From positions 1 to 7,486 of the forward strand of contig JAFRZQ010000137.1 in the NCBI GenBank assembly GCA_017442465.1: a stretch of DNA of 7,486 nucleotides, written 5' to 3'. The stretch's first letter is position 1; every line of letters begins with the position of its first letter. This DNA comes from Anaerotignum sp. (GTDB lineage Bacteria; Bacillota; Clostridia; Lachnospirales; Anaerotignaceae). Shown here piece by piece: positions 1 through 6,411 of the stretch. Under the pieces are notes generated by a model. It did no database searches, was not told where the DNA came from, and worked only from the letters and a program-made list of their open reading frames with translations. The position numbers and the translations under genes are program-made.

Positions 1-438
1 GGGAGAGGTCTGAGTAACCTGACCGGGCAAAGAGGTAGGAGCCATCTGACCACCTGTCATACCGTAGATTGCGTTGTTAATAAAGATGATGGTGATATTC
101 TCGTTACGGGCTGCAGAGTGAACTGTTTCAGCCATACCGATGGAAGCCAGGTCACCGTCGCCCTGGTATGTGAATACTGTAGCGTCGGGGTGTACTCTCT
201 TGATACCTGTTGCTGTTGCGGGAGCACGACCGTGTGCACACTGAATAGCGTCCATATTGAAGTAGTTGTTAGCAAATACTGCACAACCTACGGGTACACA
301 AGCGATTGCGTTGTTTACTTCACCCATTTCTTCCAGTACTTCTGCTACCAGTCTGTGTACGATACCGTGACCACAACCGGGACAATAATGCAATTTCGCG
401 TCTGTCAGAGCTTTTGTTTTTTCAAATACAACTGCCAT
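1..438 (-). CDS. vorA: 2-oxoacid:ferredoxin oxidoreductase, beta subunit (VorA-like), C-terminus cut by window edge
   Basis: This is the thiamine-pyrophosphate-binding subunit of a cytoplasmic 2-oxoacid:ferredoxin oxidoreductase, which converts a 2-oxoacid plus CoA to acyl-CoA, CO2 and reduced ferredoxin. Only the first 146 residues are present; the frame is open to base 1. The TPP motif is visible as GDGD at residues 93-96 followed by NN at 121-122, then IYGMTGGQ at 124-131. A CPGCGHG motif gives C19 and C22, and C52 in VPVGC sits about where the family's third ligand of the proximal 4Fe-4S cluster lies; a fourth would be off the window. The start ATG overlaps the alpha-subunit stop as TAATG, and the ribosome binding site GGGAGG lies inside the last alpha codons, so translation is probably coupled. 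Of 14 glycine codons 13 are GGT, suggesting high expression. The VPVGCAVF context favours a VOR/KOR-type enzyme over pyruvate oxidoreductase; the exact substrate is inferred. Confidence 0.9.
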   Translation of the reverse strand, partial: MAVVFEKTKALTDAKLHYCPGCGHGIVHRLVAEVLEEMGEVNNAIACVPVGCAVFANNYFNMDAIQCAHGRAPATATGIKRVHPDATVFTYQGDGDLASIGMAETVHSAARNENITIIFINNAIYGMTGGQMAPTSLPGQVTQTSP

Positions 439-1496
439 TATTTGTCACCTCCCATGATTTCTTTACCGAATTCTACGATTTCATCAACAGAAGGAACGTT
501 ACCGCCTGTTCTGCCGTGGAATACTACTTTGTTTTTGTCGTTACATGCATATGCAACGTCGGGTACCATCTGACCCATGGACATTTCTACATCCAGATAC
601 ATTTTGATCTGGTCGTTGAATTTGTCGAAACCTTTCTGAGGGAAAGGCCACAGTGTTTTAGGTCTCAGCATACCAACTTTGTAACCTGCAGCTCTCAGGT
701 AACCGATAGCTGTTCTAACAACTCTGGAAGCTGTACCGTAGGATACGAATGCATATTCAGCATCGTCCATCATGAATTCTTCCCAAGCCTGTTCGTTAGC
801 TTCTACTTCAACGTATGTTTTGAAGTGGTCATGGTTCCAAGCTTCACAGTCATCGGGATCGATAACCAGGTTTTTACATACGTTTCTTTCGCCTGTACGG
901 TTGCCTCTCAGTGCCCAGTCTTTTTCTTTCAGACCTGCTCTGGGAACATAGTTGAATTCAACGGGTTCCATCATCTGACCGATCAGACCGTCAGCCAGGA
1001 TGATTACGGGAATACGATAGATATCAGCGATATCGAAACCTTCCATGATCATGTCTACAGCTTCCTGTACGGATGCGGGAGCCAGTACTACGTTGTGGTA
1101 GTCACCATTGGAACCACCTTTAACGGACTGGTTGTAGTCTGCCTGACCGGGCTGAATTGTACCCAGGCCCGGGCCACCTCTCATCATGTTGATGATAACT
1201 GCGGGCAGGGATGCGTTGGAGATGTAACCAATACCTTCCTGTTTCAGAGCCAGACCGGGGGAAGAAGAGCTTGTCAGAACTCTTGCACCAGCTGCTGCTG
1301 CGCCGTATACCATGTTAATAGCAGCTACTTCAGATTCAGCCTGAACGAATGTGCCGCCTACTTTAGGTAATTCATTGGATAAATATTCAGGTACTTCGGA
1401 CTGAGGAGTGATGGGGTAGCCAAAGAAATATCTGCAACCTGCCTCAATAGCCGCTTTACCAACTGCTTCGTTGCCTTTCATCAAAACTTTTGCCAT
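438..1496 (-). CDS. vorB: 2-oxoacid:ferredoxin oxidoreductase, alpha subunit (VorB-like)
   Basis: A 352-residue protein with the full architecture of the alpha subunit of four-subunit 2-oxoacid:ferredoxin oxidoreductases. The N-terminal pyrimidine-binding domain shows GYPITPQSE at residues 26-34, AESE at 53-56, TSSSSPGL at 75-82 and the RGGPGLGT loop at 106-113 followed by QAD at 118-120. The C-terminal third is the transketolase-C-like domain, including the stretch around GYKVGMLRPKTLWPFP. The length is typical for clostridial proteins annotated as 3-methyl-2-oxobutanoate dehydrogenase subunit VorB. With the beta subunit it forms the TPP active site. The start is fixed by GAGGAGG a few bases upstream, in the 19-base gap after the ferredoxin-like gene. 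Its stop overlaps the next start. 2-Oxoglutarate (KOR) remains possible as substrate, because the two groups are hard to separate by eye. Confidence 0.92.
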   Translation of the reverse strand: MAKVLMKGNEAVGKAAIEAGCRYFFGYPITPQSEVPEYLSNELPKVGGTFVQAESEVAAINMVYGAAAAGARVLTSSSSPGLALKQEGIGYISNASLPAVIINMMRGGPGLGTIQPGQADYNQSVKGGSNGDYHNVVLAPASVQEAVDMIMEGFDIADIYRIPVIILADGLIGQMMEPVEFNYVPRAGLKEKDWALRGNRTGERNVCKNLVIDPDDCEAWNHDHFKTYVEVEANEQAWEEFMMDDAEYAFVSYGTASRVVRTAIGYLRAAGYKVGMLRPKTLWPFPQKGFDKFNDQIKMYLDVEMSMGQMVPDVAYACNDKNKVVFHGRTGGNVPSVDEIVEFGKEIMGGDK

Positions 1497-1515
1497 TGAA
1501 ATTTCCTCCTCTCTA

Positions 1516-1731
1516 TTAGTCCAGTTTTTCTACTACGATCGCGCAGTCGGGACACATTTTCGCACAGCTTGTGCATGCGATACAGTCTTCACCGATCATT
1601 TCTGCGGGATTGTAACCTGCAGAGTTGATTTTTGTTTTGGACAGATCCAGTACCTTTTTAGGACAAACAGATACACACAGTCCGCAACCCTTGCAGATTT
1701 CTTCATTGATAGTTACTTTACCTTTTGCCAT
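1516..1731 (-). CDS. vorD: 2-oxoacid:ferredoxin oxidoreductase, delta subunit (2x4Fe-4S ferredoxin-like)
   Basis: A 71-residue protein with two classical 4Fe-4S binding motifs: C13-x2-C16-x2-C19-x3-C23-P and C50-x2-C53-x2-C56-x3-C60-P, plus an extra C63. This is the electron-transfer subunit that carries electrons from the TPP site to external ferredoxin. The spacer between the two motifs (residues 24-49) has the KVLDLSKTKINSAGYNP pattern common in KorD/VorD subunits rather than free 2[4Fe-4S] ferredoxins. The start ATG has GGAGGTG eight bases upstream. The gene lies 29 bases after the P-loop ATPase gene and 19 bases before the alpha-subunit gene, so it is clearly one operon. A stand-alone ferredoxin is unlikely given this placement. 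Confidence 0.92.
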   Translation of the reverse strand: MAKGKVTINEEICKGCGLCVSVCPKKVLDLSKTKINSAGYNPAEMIGEDCIACTSCAKMCPDCAIVVEKLD

Positions 1732-1760
1732 TCAAAATACACCTCCATAAATATTTGAAT

Positions 1761-2441
1761 TTACATCCAGGTCTTCCTCATATTAAACTCCATAGGGAAC
1801 AGTTCCCCAGAAAGTCCTTCGGGTACAGCTTCTGTCATTACATCTTTGACATAAGCTACGTACTTCACAGGTACACCTGTGCGTTTTGTAACTTCCTTCA
1901 ATATCTCATCCCCGTAAGCCAGACATTCAGCTGTTGTCTCCCTTACCAGGTTTGTGTTATTGACGAAGCCAGTCACCTTCATCCCCGTACCATATTCCAG
2001 AAATTCCATCTGTTCAATAATACCCTCAGGTGTAGAGGTTCCGGGACGATATGCATTGACTACCATAAACAGATCTGTTTCCGAATGATCGATCACAGGC
2101 TTGATTCTGCCCAGTACCAGAGTGCCGACATCATTGCCGCCAAGGTCGATCAGATACTGATATTCCTTGTTCTGAACAGGCATTGTCATTGCGCCGGAAA
2201 CAGCAGGCACGTCCGCAACTGCAGTATCCAGATTGGATGCAATCACCTGAATGCCCATCTCTTCCATTTCGGCTTTCTTTTCTCGGGAACGGAAATAAAC
2301 GTTTACGATATCCAAATCGGCAATTGCGACTTTACCTTCTACGCTTTCACGCAGTTTTTTGATGTAGTTAACAGAGAATTCTGTTTTGCCGCTGCCGTAG
2401 TGACCTGTAATAATTCTGATTCTTTTGTCATCAGTTACCAT
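1761..2441 (-). CDS. P-loop ATPase of SIMIBI/ParA-MinD-like type heading the oxidoreductase operon; function unknown
   Basis: A 226-residue soluble protein. A Walker A motif GHYGSGKT lies at residues 13-20, DLDIVNVYF at 42-50 resembles the switch I region of SIMIBI NTPases, YLIDLGG at 97-102 is a Walker B-like strand, and NNTNL at 161-165 sits where the base-recognition motif is expected. There are no transmembrane segments. It has a single cysteine (C173), so it lacks the paired CxxC of Mrp/Nbp35/ApbC iron-sulfur carriers and the CxC of CooC. The frame stays open upstream to 2573, but the ATG at 2441 has GGAGG ten bases before it and protein-like sequence begins there, so this start is chosen. 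It is the first gene of the operon. A role in assembly or activation of the oxidoreductase is inferred from position only; I do not recognise a characterised homologue. Confidence 0.85.
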   Translation of the reverse strand: MVTDDKRIRIITGHYGSGKTEFSVNYIKKLRESVEGKVAIADLDIVNVYFRSREKKAEMEEMGIQVIASNLDTAVADVPAVSGAMTMPVQNKEYQYLIDLGGNDVGTLVLGRIKPVIDHSETDLFMVVNAYRPGTSTPEGIIEQMEFLEYGTGMKVTGFVNNTNLVRETTAECLAYGDEILKEVTKRTGVPVKYVAYVKDVMTEAVPEGLSGELFPMEFNMRKTWM

Positions 2442-2612
2442 ATGTATCTCGCCTCCATATAGTTTCTTTCGTTGAAATTTCCGCGTTTCTTTATGATATA
2501 TGTCAGATGAAACAGAAACGAAGAAAATATAATTATGGATAGTTTCAATAAAACAAGAAATGATTTCACACATATTTTATATAAATTTATTGAAAAGTCC
2601 ATACTTCAACCT
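2442..2612 (-). other. Long 5' leader of the oxidoreductase operon with two inverted repeats
   Basis: Between the predicted transcription start (about 2612) and the ATPase ATG lie about 170 AT-rich bases with no convincing gene. They contain a perfect 10-base inverted repeat, TTTCAATAAA at 2543-2552 against TTTATTGAAA at 2586-2595 (33-base loop), and a perfect 7-base repeat, CGTTTCT at 2484-2490 against AGAAACG at 2514-2520 (23-base loop). A GGAGG ribosome binding site lies at 2452-2456. I recognise no riboswitch class or T-box here. The two stems could be structural or chance in AT-rich DNA. Confidence 0.4.
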
Positions 2613-2618
2613 CAGTAC

Positions 2619-2647
2619 ATTATATATCAACTTTTTATCGGTTGCAA
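2619..2647 (-). promoter_or_regulatory. Sigma-70/SigA-type promoter of the oxidoreductase operon
   Basis: Reading the minus strand, TTGCAA (2647-2642) is followed by a 17-base spacer and a perfect TATAAT (2624-2619). Transcription would start near 2612. It lies between the glnN terminator and the ATPase gene, where a promoter for the operon is needed. A second TATAAT at 2656-2651, with a weak TTGTAG 18 bases upstream of it, may be a tandem promoter. Confidence 0.75.
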
Positions 2648-2700
2648 GAAATTATATCCTTTTTTTATTTTGTACTACAAAAAAAACATTGTTTTTTTAT

Positions 2701-2749
2701 AAAAACAAGCCCCCGCTCTGATGATGCCTGATCCTCAAAGCAGGAGCTT
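2701..2749 (-). terminator. Rho-independent terminator of glnN
   Basis: On the minus strand, 34 bases after the glnN stop, bases 2749-2735 pair with 2721-2707 over 15 positions (several G-U pairs) around a 13-base loop. TTGTTTTT follows. This ends the glnN transcript before the oxidoreductase promoter. Confidence 0.85.
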
Positions 2750-2782
2750 TTCCAAATTCATTATTTCCCAGTCAAAACGCGA

Positions 2783-4891
2783 TCAGATGTTATACAGCAG
2801 TTCTCCATAAGTGGGGAATGGCCATACGCTTTCATCCACCAGCATTTCCAGTCTGTCCGCAGGGGCTCTCAGTTCCTTCATGGTATGGAATACATAGTCT
2901 CTGCAGAAGATCGCCTGAGACTTGCTGTCCCCTTTCAGAAGGTTCGCCTGATCTGTCACTTCGATCAGCAGTTTCAGTTTTTCATGGAACAGATTCAGAT
3001 TTTCCATGATATCCTTCAGCAGTTCTTCCTCTGCAGAAGCATCCATACCGACAGATTTCACTGCTGCAACGGATTTTGCCACTTCCCCTGCATATTTTAC
3101 AACAGCAGGTCTGATCTGTTTGGAAGCAATATCGATCATGGTCCTTGCTTCAATGTTGATCTGTTTCACATAATTTTCATATCGGATCTCCGCACGGGAC
3201 TGCAATTCCAGTTTGCTCAGAACACCATGTCTGCCGAACAGTTCCACAGTTTTATCATCCGTGAAAGCAGTAACCGCATCAATGGAATTTGTAATATTGG
3301 GCAGACCTCTGCGCTCTGCCTCCTGTCTCCATTCATCAGAGTAGCCGTTGCCGTCAAAAATGATCCGTTTATGTTCTACATAAGTTCTGCGCACCAGTTC
3401 ATGGACAGCTGCATTGAAATCTTCCGCCTGTTCCAGTTCATCCGCAAACTTTCTCAATTCTTCCGCAACGATGGTATTCAGCGCAAAGTTAGGGCCGGAA
3501 ATAGAGCCGGAGGAAGGAGGCATACGGAATTCGAATTTATTCCCTGTAAAAGCAAAGGGAGAGGTTCTGTTTCTGTCTGTTGCATCCTTTTTCAGGGCTG
3601 GCAGCGTATTTACACCGACACGCATTTTGCCGCCCTGCAGAGAGCTGGTCGCTTCCCCATGTTCGATCTGATCGAAGATATCCTGCAGCTGATCGCCCAG
3701 GAAAATGGAAACGATGGCAGGAGGCGCTTCCTGAGAACCCAGACGGTGATCGTTACCGGGATTGGAAGCGGACAATCTCAGAAGCTCAGGATATTCATCC
3801 ACACCTTTAATGATGGCACTGAGGAATACCAGGAACTGCGCATTTTCATGAGGCGTTTTCCCGGGATCCAGCAGATTCTGTCCATCATCTGTCCCCAGAG
3901 ACCAGTTATTATGCTTACCGCTGCCGTTTACGCCTGCAAAAGGCTTTTCATGGAGCAGGCAGGCCAGACCATGGTGGCTGGCGATACGTTTCATAGCTTC
4001 CATGATCAACTGATTATGGTCTGTTGCCTGGTTACAGTCCTCAAAAATAGGTGCCAGTTCATGCTGTGCAGGGGCCACTTCGTTATGCTGTGTTTTTGCA
4101 GGAACCCCCAGTTTCCACAGTTCTACATTCAGTTCATGCATAAAGCATGCGATTCTTTCTTTAATGCTGCCAAAATAATGGTCATCCATTTCCTGCCCTT
4201 TGGGGGGCGCCGCACCAAACAGCGTACGGCCGGCAAAGATCAGATCTTTTCTCTGCTGATAGAGGTCTTTGTCGATCAGGAAATATTCCTGTTCTGCGCC
4301 ACAGCTGACTGTGATCTTCTTTGCTCTGTCGTTGCCAAACAGACGAACGATACGCATGGCCTGTCTGGAAACCGCCTCACAGGAACGCAGCAGAGGCGTT
4401 TTCTTGTCCAGTGCTTCTCCCGTATAGGAATAGAAAGCTGTGGGGATATACAGAGTGATGCCGCCGGCATCCTCACGCAGGAAGGCAGGAGACGTACAGT
4501 CCCATGCAGTATAGCCGCGGGCTTCAAATGTAGCCCGTAAGCCACCGGAAGGGAAAGAGGATGCATCCGATTCCCCCTTGATCAGTTCTTTGCCGGAAAA
4601 CTCCATGATCGCCTTGCCATTGGAAGGGGGTGCCAGGAAGGAATCGTGTTTTTCTGCAGTGATCCCGGTCATAGGCTGGAACCAATGGGTATAATGGGTC
4701 GCACCGCGCTCGATAGCCCAGTCTTTCATGGCATTAGCGATGATATCCGCAATCTCGGAATTCAGCAGTGCCCCCTGTTCAATGGTACTTTTCAGTTCTT
4801 CATATACTTTTTTGGGCAGATGCTCCCGCATCATAGCGTCATTGAATACATTCATCCCGAAAATTTCGGGTACGGAAACCTTATCGTTCAT
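2783..4891 (-). CDS. glnN: Type III glutamine synthetase
   Basis: A 702-residue enzyme making L-glutamine from glutamate, ammonium and ATP in the cytoplasm; the GSIII family forms large dodecamers of roughly 75-80 kDa subunits, and the length fits. The family signature is present as KPFAGVNGSGKHNNWSL at residues 316-332. Other active-site strands are GAEQEYFL at 198-205 (E200 and E202 as likely metal ligands), HNEVAPAQHELAPIF at 269-283, and RTSPFAFTGNKFEFRMP at 442-458. The C-terminus ends WPFPTYGELLYNI, typical of the family. An in-frame extension reaches 4948, but the ATG at 4891 has AAGGA seven bases upstream and begins the expected N-terminal sequence. The gene has its own promoter and terminator, so it is monocistronic. 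No hairpin resembling an ANTAR-type nitrogen control element was found in its short leader, so its regulation is not evident. Confidence 0.96.
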   Translation of the reverse strand: MNDKVSVPEIFGMNVFNDAMMREHLPKKVYEELKSTIEQGALLNSEIADIIANAMKDWAIERGATHYTHWFQPMTGITAEKHDSFLAPPSNGKAIMEFSGKELIKGESDASSFPSGGLRATFEARGYTAWDCTSPAFLREDAGGITLYIPTAFYSYTGEALDKKTPLLRSCEAVSRQAMRIVRLFGNDRAKKITVSCGAEQEYFLIDKDLYQQRKDLIFAGRTLFGAAPPKGQEMDDHYFGSIKERIACFMHELNVELWKLGVPAKTQHNEVAPAQHELAPIFEDCNQATDHNQLIMEAMKRIASHHGLACLLHEKPFAGVNGSGKHNNWSLGTDDGQNLLDPGKTPHENAQFLVFLSAIIKGVDEYPELLRLSASNPGNDHRLGSQEAPPAIVSIFLGDQLQDIFDQIEHGEATSSLQGGKMRVGVNTLPALKKDATDRNRTSPFAFTGNKFEFRMPPSSGSISGPNFALNTIVAEELRKFADELEQAEDFNAAVHELVRRTYVEHKRIIFDGNGYSDEWRQEAERRGLPNITNSIDAVTAFTDDKTVELFGRHGVLSKLELQSRAEIRYENYVKQINIEARTMIDIASKQIRPAVVKYAGEVAKSVAAVKSVGMDASAEEELLKDIMENLNLFHEKLKLLIEVTDQANLLKGDSKSQAIFCRDYVFHTMKELRAPADRLEMLVDESVWPFPTYGELLYNI

Positions 4892-4975
4892 ACATTGTTC
4901 CTTTCTTTTGTAAAAAAACAGATGCCCTTGATTTATCTTTATTATCATTTCATTTTGGATTTTATTTGCTTTTTC

Positions 4976-5004
4976 ATTATAACGGCGGATTCTTTTCTTT
5001 GCAA
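4976..5004 (-). promoter_or_regulatory. Sigma-70/SigA-type promoter of glnN
   Basis: On the minus strand TTGCAA (5004-4999), a 17-base spacer and TATAAT (4981-4976) form a near-consensus promoter. Transcription would start around 4969, giving a leader of about 78 bases without obvious hairpins. The hexamers and spacing are identical to those of the oxidoreductase promoter, but the spacer sequence differs. Confidence 0.75.
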
Positions 5005-5070
5005 CGATTTTGCCTTTGACGAATTGGAGAAATCTAAAGACATTTGTCCTTATTTTTTACCATTTCATAC

Positions 5071-5103
5071 AAAAAGACCGTATCTCACAATCAAGATACG
5101 GCC
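5071..5103 (-). terminator. Rho-independent terminator of the DUF6514-like gene
   Basis: On the minus strand GGCCGTATCT (5103-5094) pairs with AGATACGGTC (5085-5076), including one G-U pair, around an 8-base loop, and TTTTT follows. It starts 10 bases after the stop codon and separates this gene from the downstream glnN promoter. Confidence 0.9.
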
Positions 5104-5113
5104 TATCCTTTCA

Positions 5114-5431
5114 TCAGGATGCTTCCTGCGCAGAAATCTGCTTTTCTTCTGTTTCCAGTTCAAAAATAAAATCATCACACAACGCTGTCAGTTCCATCGG
5201 CAGCGCCAGCCCTTCCGCCAGCCTGCAAAGGAAGTGCTCTGCATCTTCCCTGCTCTCACACAGACCATCCACAAAATCCTCTTCTGCAACAGAAGCCGCA
5301 TCTGTTTTTCTGATCATTGCGCCGTATACTTCACCCACTTCCGCAGAACGAATCAAAAGAGAATATTCCAAATGAAATACAGCGTCTTCTTCATTTGTCA
5401 CATCATTCTGAAAAAGCATTATTTTTTTCAT
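5114..5431 (-). CDS. Small acidic DUF6514-like protein of unknown function
   Basis: A 105-residue cytoplasmic protein without signal peptide, membrane segment or enzyme motif. The layout resembles the clostridial DUF6514 family: an N-terminal strand region (YSLLIRSAEVGEVYGAMIRKT, residues 23-43), then a helical SREDAEHFLCRLAEGLALPMELTALCDDF block at 60-88. The family assignment is from memory of that pattern. Three cysteines (58, 69, 85) form no recognisable metal motif, and the C-terminal tail is acidic and probably disordered. A GTG at 5440 is in frame but overlaps the ribosome binding site AAAGGAG; the ATG at 5431, eight bases after it, is preferred. It is transcribed alone, divergent from the regulator pair, and ends in its own terminator. 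The function is not known. Confidence 0.8.
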   Translation of the reverse strand: MKKIMLFQNDVTNEEDAVFHLEYSLLIRSAEVGEVYGAMIRKTDAASVAEEDFVDGLCESREDAEHFLCRLAEGLALPMELTALCDDFIFELETEEKQISAQEAS

Positions 5432-5485
5432 TCGCTCCACTCCTTTCTGTTGAGTAAATAATACGCCAAAATTCCGTAAAATTAT

Positions 5486-5528
5486 CGTTAAGATGGATAT
5501 ATATCAAATTCTTAACGCTCTCTTAACC
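5486..5528. repeat. Operator-like cluster of three TTAAG/CTTAA octamers
   Basis: CGTTAAGA at 5486-5493 and TCTTAACG at 5510-5517 form a perfect 8-base inverted repeat with a 16-base spacer. A third copy, TCTTAACC at 5521-5528, is in direct repeat with the second at an 11-base period. An 11-base direct repeat of TTAAC-like hexamers is the layout used by PhoB/OmpR-type response regulators. The cluster lies upstream of the DUF6514-like gene, adjoining a GATAAT (5486-5481, minus) that has no good -35 box. Binding is inferred. Confidence 0.4.
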
Positions 5529-5606
5529 CGAAAGCCTCCTGCATTTCAAAAAAAGCAGAAAAACCCAAAAAACTGAACGAAATTTCAGTCCTTTTCTCCT
5601 TTTCTC

Positions 5607-5636
5607 TTGAAAAAGACCATTACAGTCATGTATACT
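5607..5636 (+). promoter_or_regulatory. Sigma-70/SigA-type promoter of the regulator pair
   Basis: TTGAAA (5607-5612), an 18-base spacer and TATACT (5631-5636) form a good promoter. Transcription would start near 5643, about 53 bases before the YheO-like gene. The -10 box is embedded in a 21-base palindrome, listed separately. Confidence 0.7.
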
Positions 5637-5640
5637 GTAA
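5620..5640. promoter_or_regulatory. Palindromic operator candidate over the -10 box
   Basis: TTACAGT (5620-5626) and ACTGTAA (5634-5640) are perfect 7-base inverted arms around a 7-base centre. The right arm overlaps the -10 box of the promoter of the regulator pair. A dimeric repressor bound here would block that promoter. Autoregulation by the YheO-like or TetR protein is the simplest inference. Confidence 0.5.
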
Positions 5641-5695
5641 ATTATAAACATGTTTTTTGAATACATCCACCGAACGATTGATTGGGAGGTATAAT

Positions 5696-6358
5696 ATGGA
5701 AAATAAAATTACCGTTCTGACTGAAAAAGATAAAGCGATCCTGCAATCCTATCATACCGTTGCAGAAGGCACTGCGGAATTCTGGGGAGAAAACTGTGAA
5801 GTTGTGGTCCATGACTTATCCCATCTGGATTCATCCGTTGCCAAAATTGTCAATGGGCATCTTTCCGGCAGACACGCTGGTGCTCCTATTTCTGAGGTGA
5901 CCCTTTCTTTCGTAAACAAGATGCTTGCAAATCCATCCCTGCGCCATGTGACCTATTTCGCGAAGAATAAACGCGGGGAAGCCTTCAAAGCCTCTATTTC
6001 TGCCATCGAAGGAGAAAAAGGAAATATCATCGGGCTGTTCTGCATCAATTTCTATCTCTCTGTTTCTCTGTTCTCTTTGCTGCAGAACTTTACCCCTGCC
6101 GCAAAAACAGAAAACGAAAATATTTCCGAAACCTTCGTGGAAAACGCAGAAGAACTGATGCTGAACGCTTTGGAAGAAGCAAAAAAATCTGTATATGACA
6201 ACCTTTCCATTTCTTCCTCCAACAAAAATAAAGAAATCGTAGCGATCCTCTATCAGAAAGGCATCTTCAACCTGAAGGATTCCGTTATTACCATTGCAAA
6301 CAATCTGGGTATTTCCAAGAACACCGTTTATATGCATATCAGAAATATGAATAAATAA
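5696..6358 (+). CDS. YheO/DauR-like transcriptional regulator (PAS-like sensor plus HTH)
   Basis: A 220-residue DNA-binding regulator. Residues about 24-128 match the YheO-like PAS-type domain: CEVVVHDLSHLDSSVAKIVNGHLSGRHAGAPI shows the family's VVHDL and NGHxSGR signatures. A variable linker of about 130-155 follows. Residues about 155-217 form the C-terminal helix-turn-helix of the same family, ending VITIANNLGISKNTVYMHIRNM. Members such as DauR repress amino-acid-derivative catabolic genes, usually sensing a small ligand; the ligand here is unknown. An upstream in-frame TTG at 5657 is less likely than the ATG at 5696, which has GGGAGG six bases before it. It is followed after 53 bases by the TetR-family gene, probably on the same transcript. 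No catabolic target is visible in the window, so the symbol dauR is not given. Confidence 0.88.
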   Translation: MENKITVLTEKDKAILQSYHTVAEGTAEFWGENCEVVVHDLSHLDSSVAKIVNGHLSGRHAGAPISEVTLSFVNKMLANPSLRHVTYFAKNKRGEAFKASISAIEGEKGNIIGLFCINFYLSVSLFSLLQNFTPAAKTENENISETFVENAEELMLNALEEAKKSVYDNLSISSSNKNKEIVAILYQKGIFNLKDSVITIANNLGISKNTVYMHIRNMNK

Positions 6359-6411
6359 TAAAAAACGCGCAAAAACCCGACGAAATATCACATCTATCAG
6401 GAGGATATTTT

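Noticed and set aside
306..1370. 354-codon open frame on the plus strand antisense to the alpha and beta subunits
   Set aside because: It is Cys- and Phe-rich low-complexity translation without a ribosome binding site, lying opposite two well-supported genes with strongly biased codons.
1725..2462. 245-codon plus-strand frame opposite the P-loop ATPase
   Set aside because: The minus-strand frame carries a Walker A motif and a good ribosome binding site; this one has neither.
2442..2573. N-terminal extension of the P-loop ATPase by 44 residues
   Set aside because: The internal ATG at 2441 has a GGAGG site, and the extension would consume the AT-rich leader without resembling protein sequence.
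2680..2698. AAAAAAAC/GTTTTTTT inverted repeat downstream of the glnN terminator
   Set aside because: It is made of homopolymer A/T runs and is probably just the tail of the terminator region rather than a separate element.
2885..4540. 551-codon open frame on the plus strand antisense to glnN
   Set aside because: glnN has all family motifs on the other strand. The antisense translation has no recognisable domain and is explained by glnN codon bias, which leaves few stops in that frame.
4646..5461. 271-codon plus-strand frame crossing the glnN start and the DUF6514-like gene
   Set aside because: It runs across two genes, a promoter and a terminator of the opposite strand and shows no domain; it is a shadow frame.
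5572..5589. ACTGAA/TTCAGT hairpin followed on the minus strand by T-rich sequence, terminator-like
   Set aside because: The stem has only six pairs and no gene precedes it on that strand; chance in AT-rich DNA is more likely.
5831..6391. 186-codon minus-strand frame opposite the YheO-like regulator
   Set aside because: The plus-strand protein has both family domains; the antisense product is Phe-rich and featureless.
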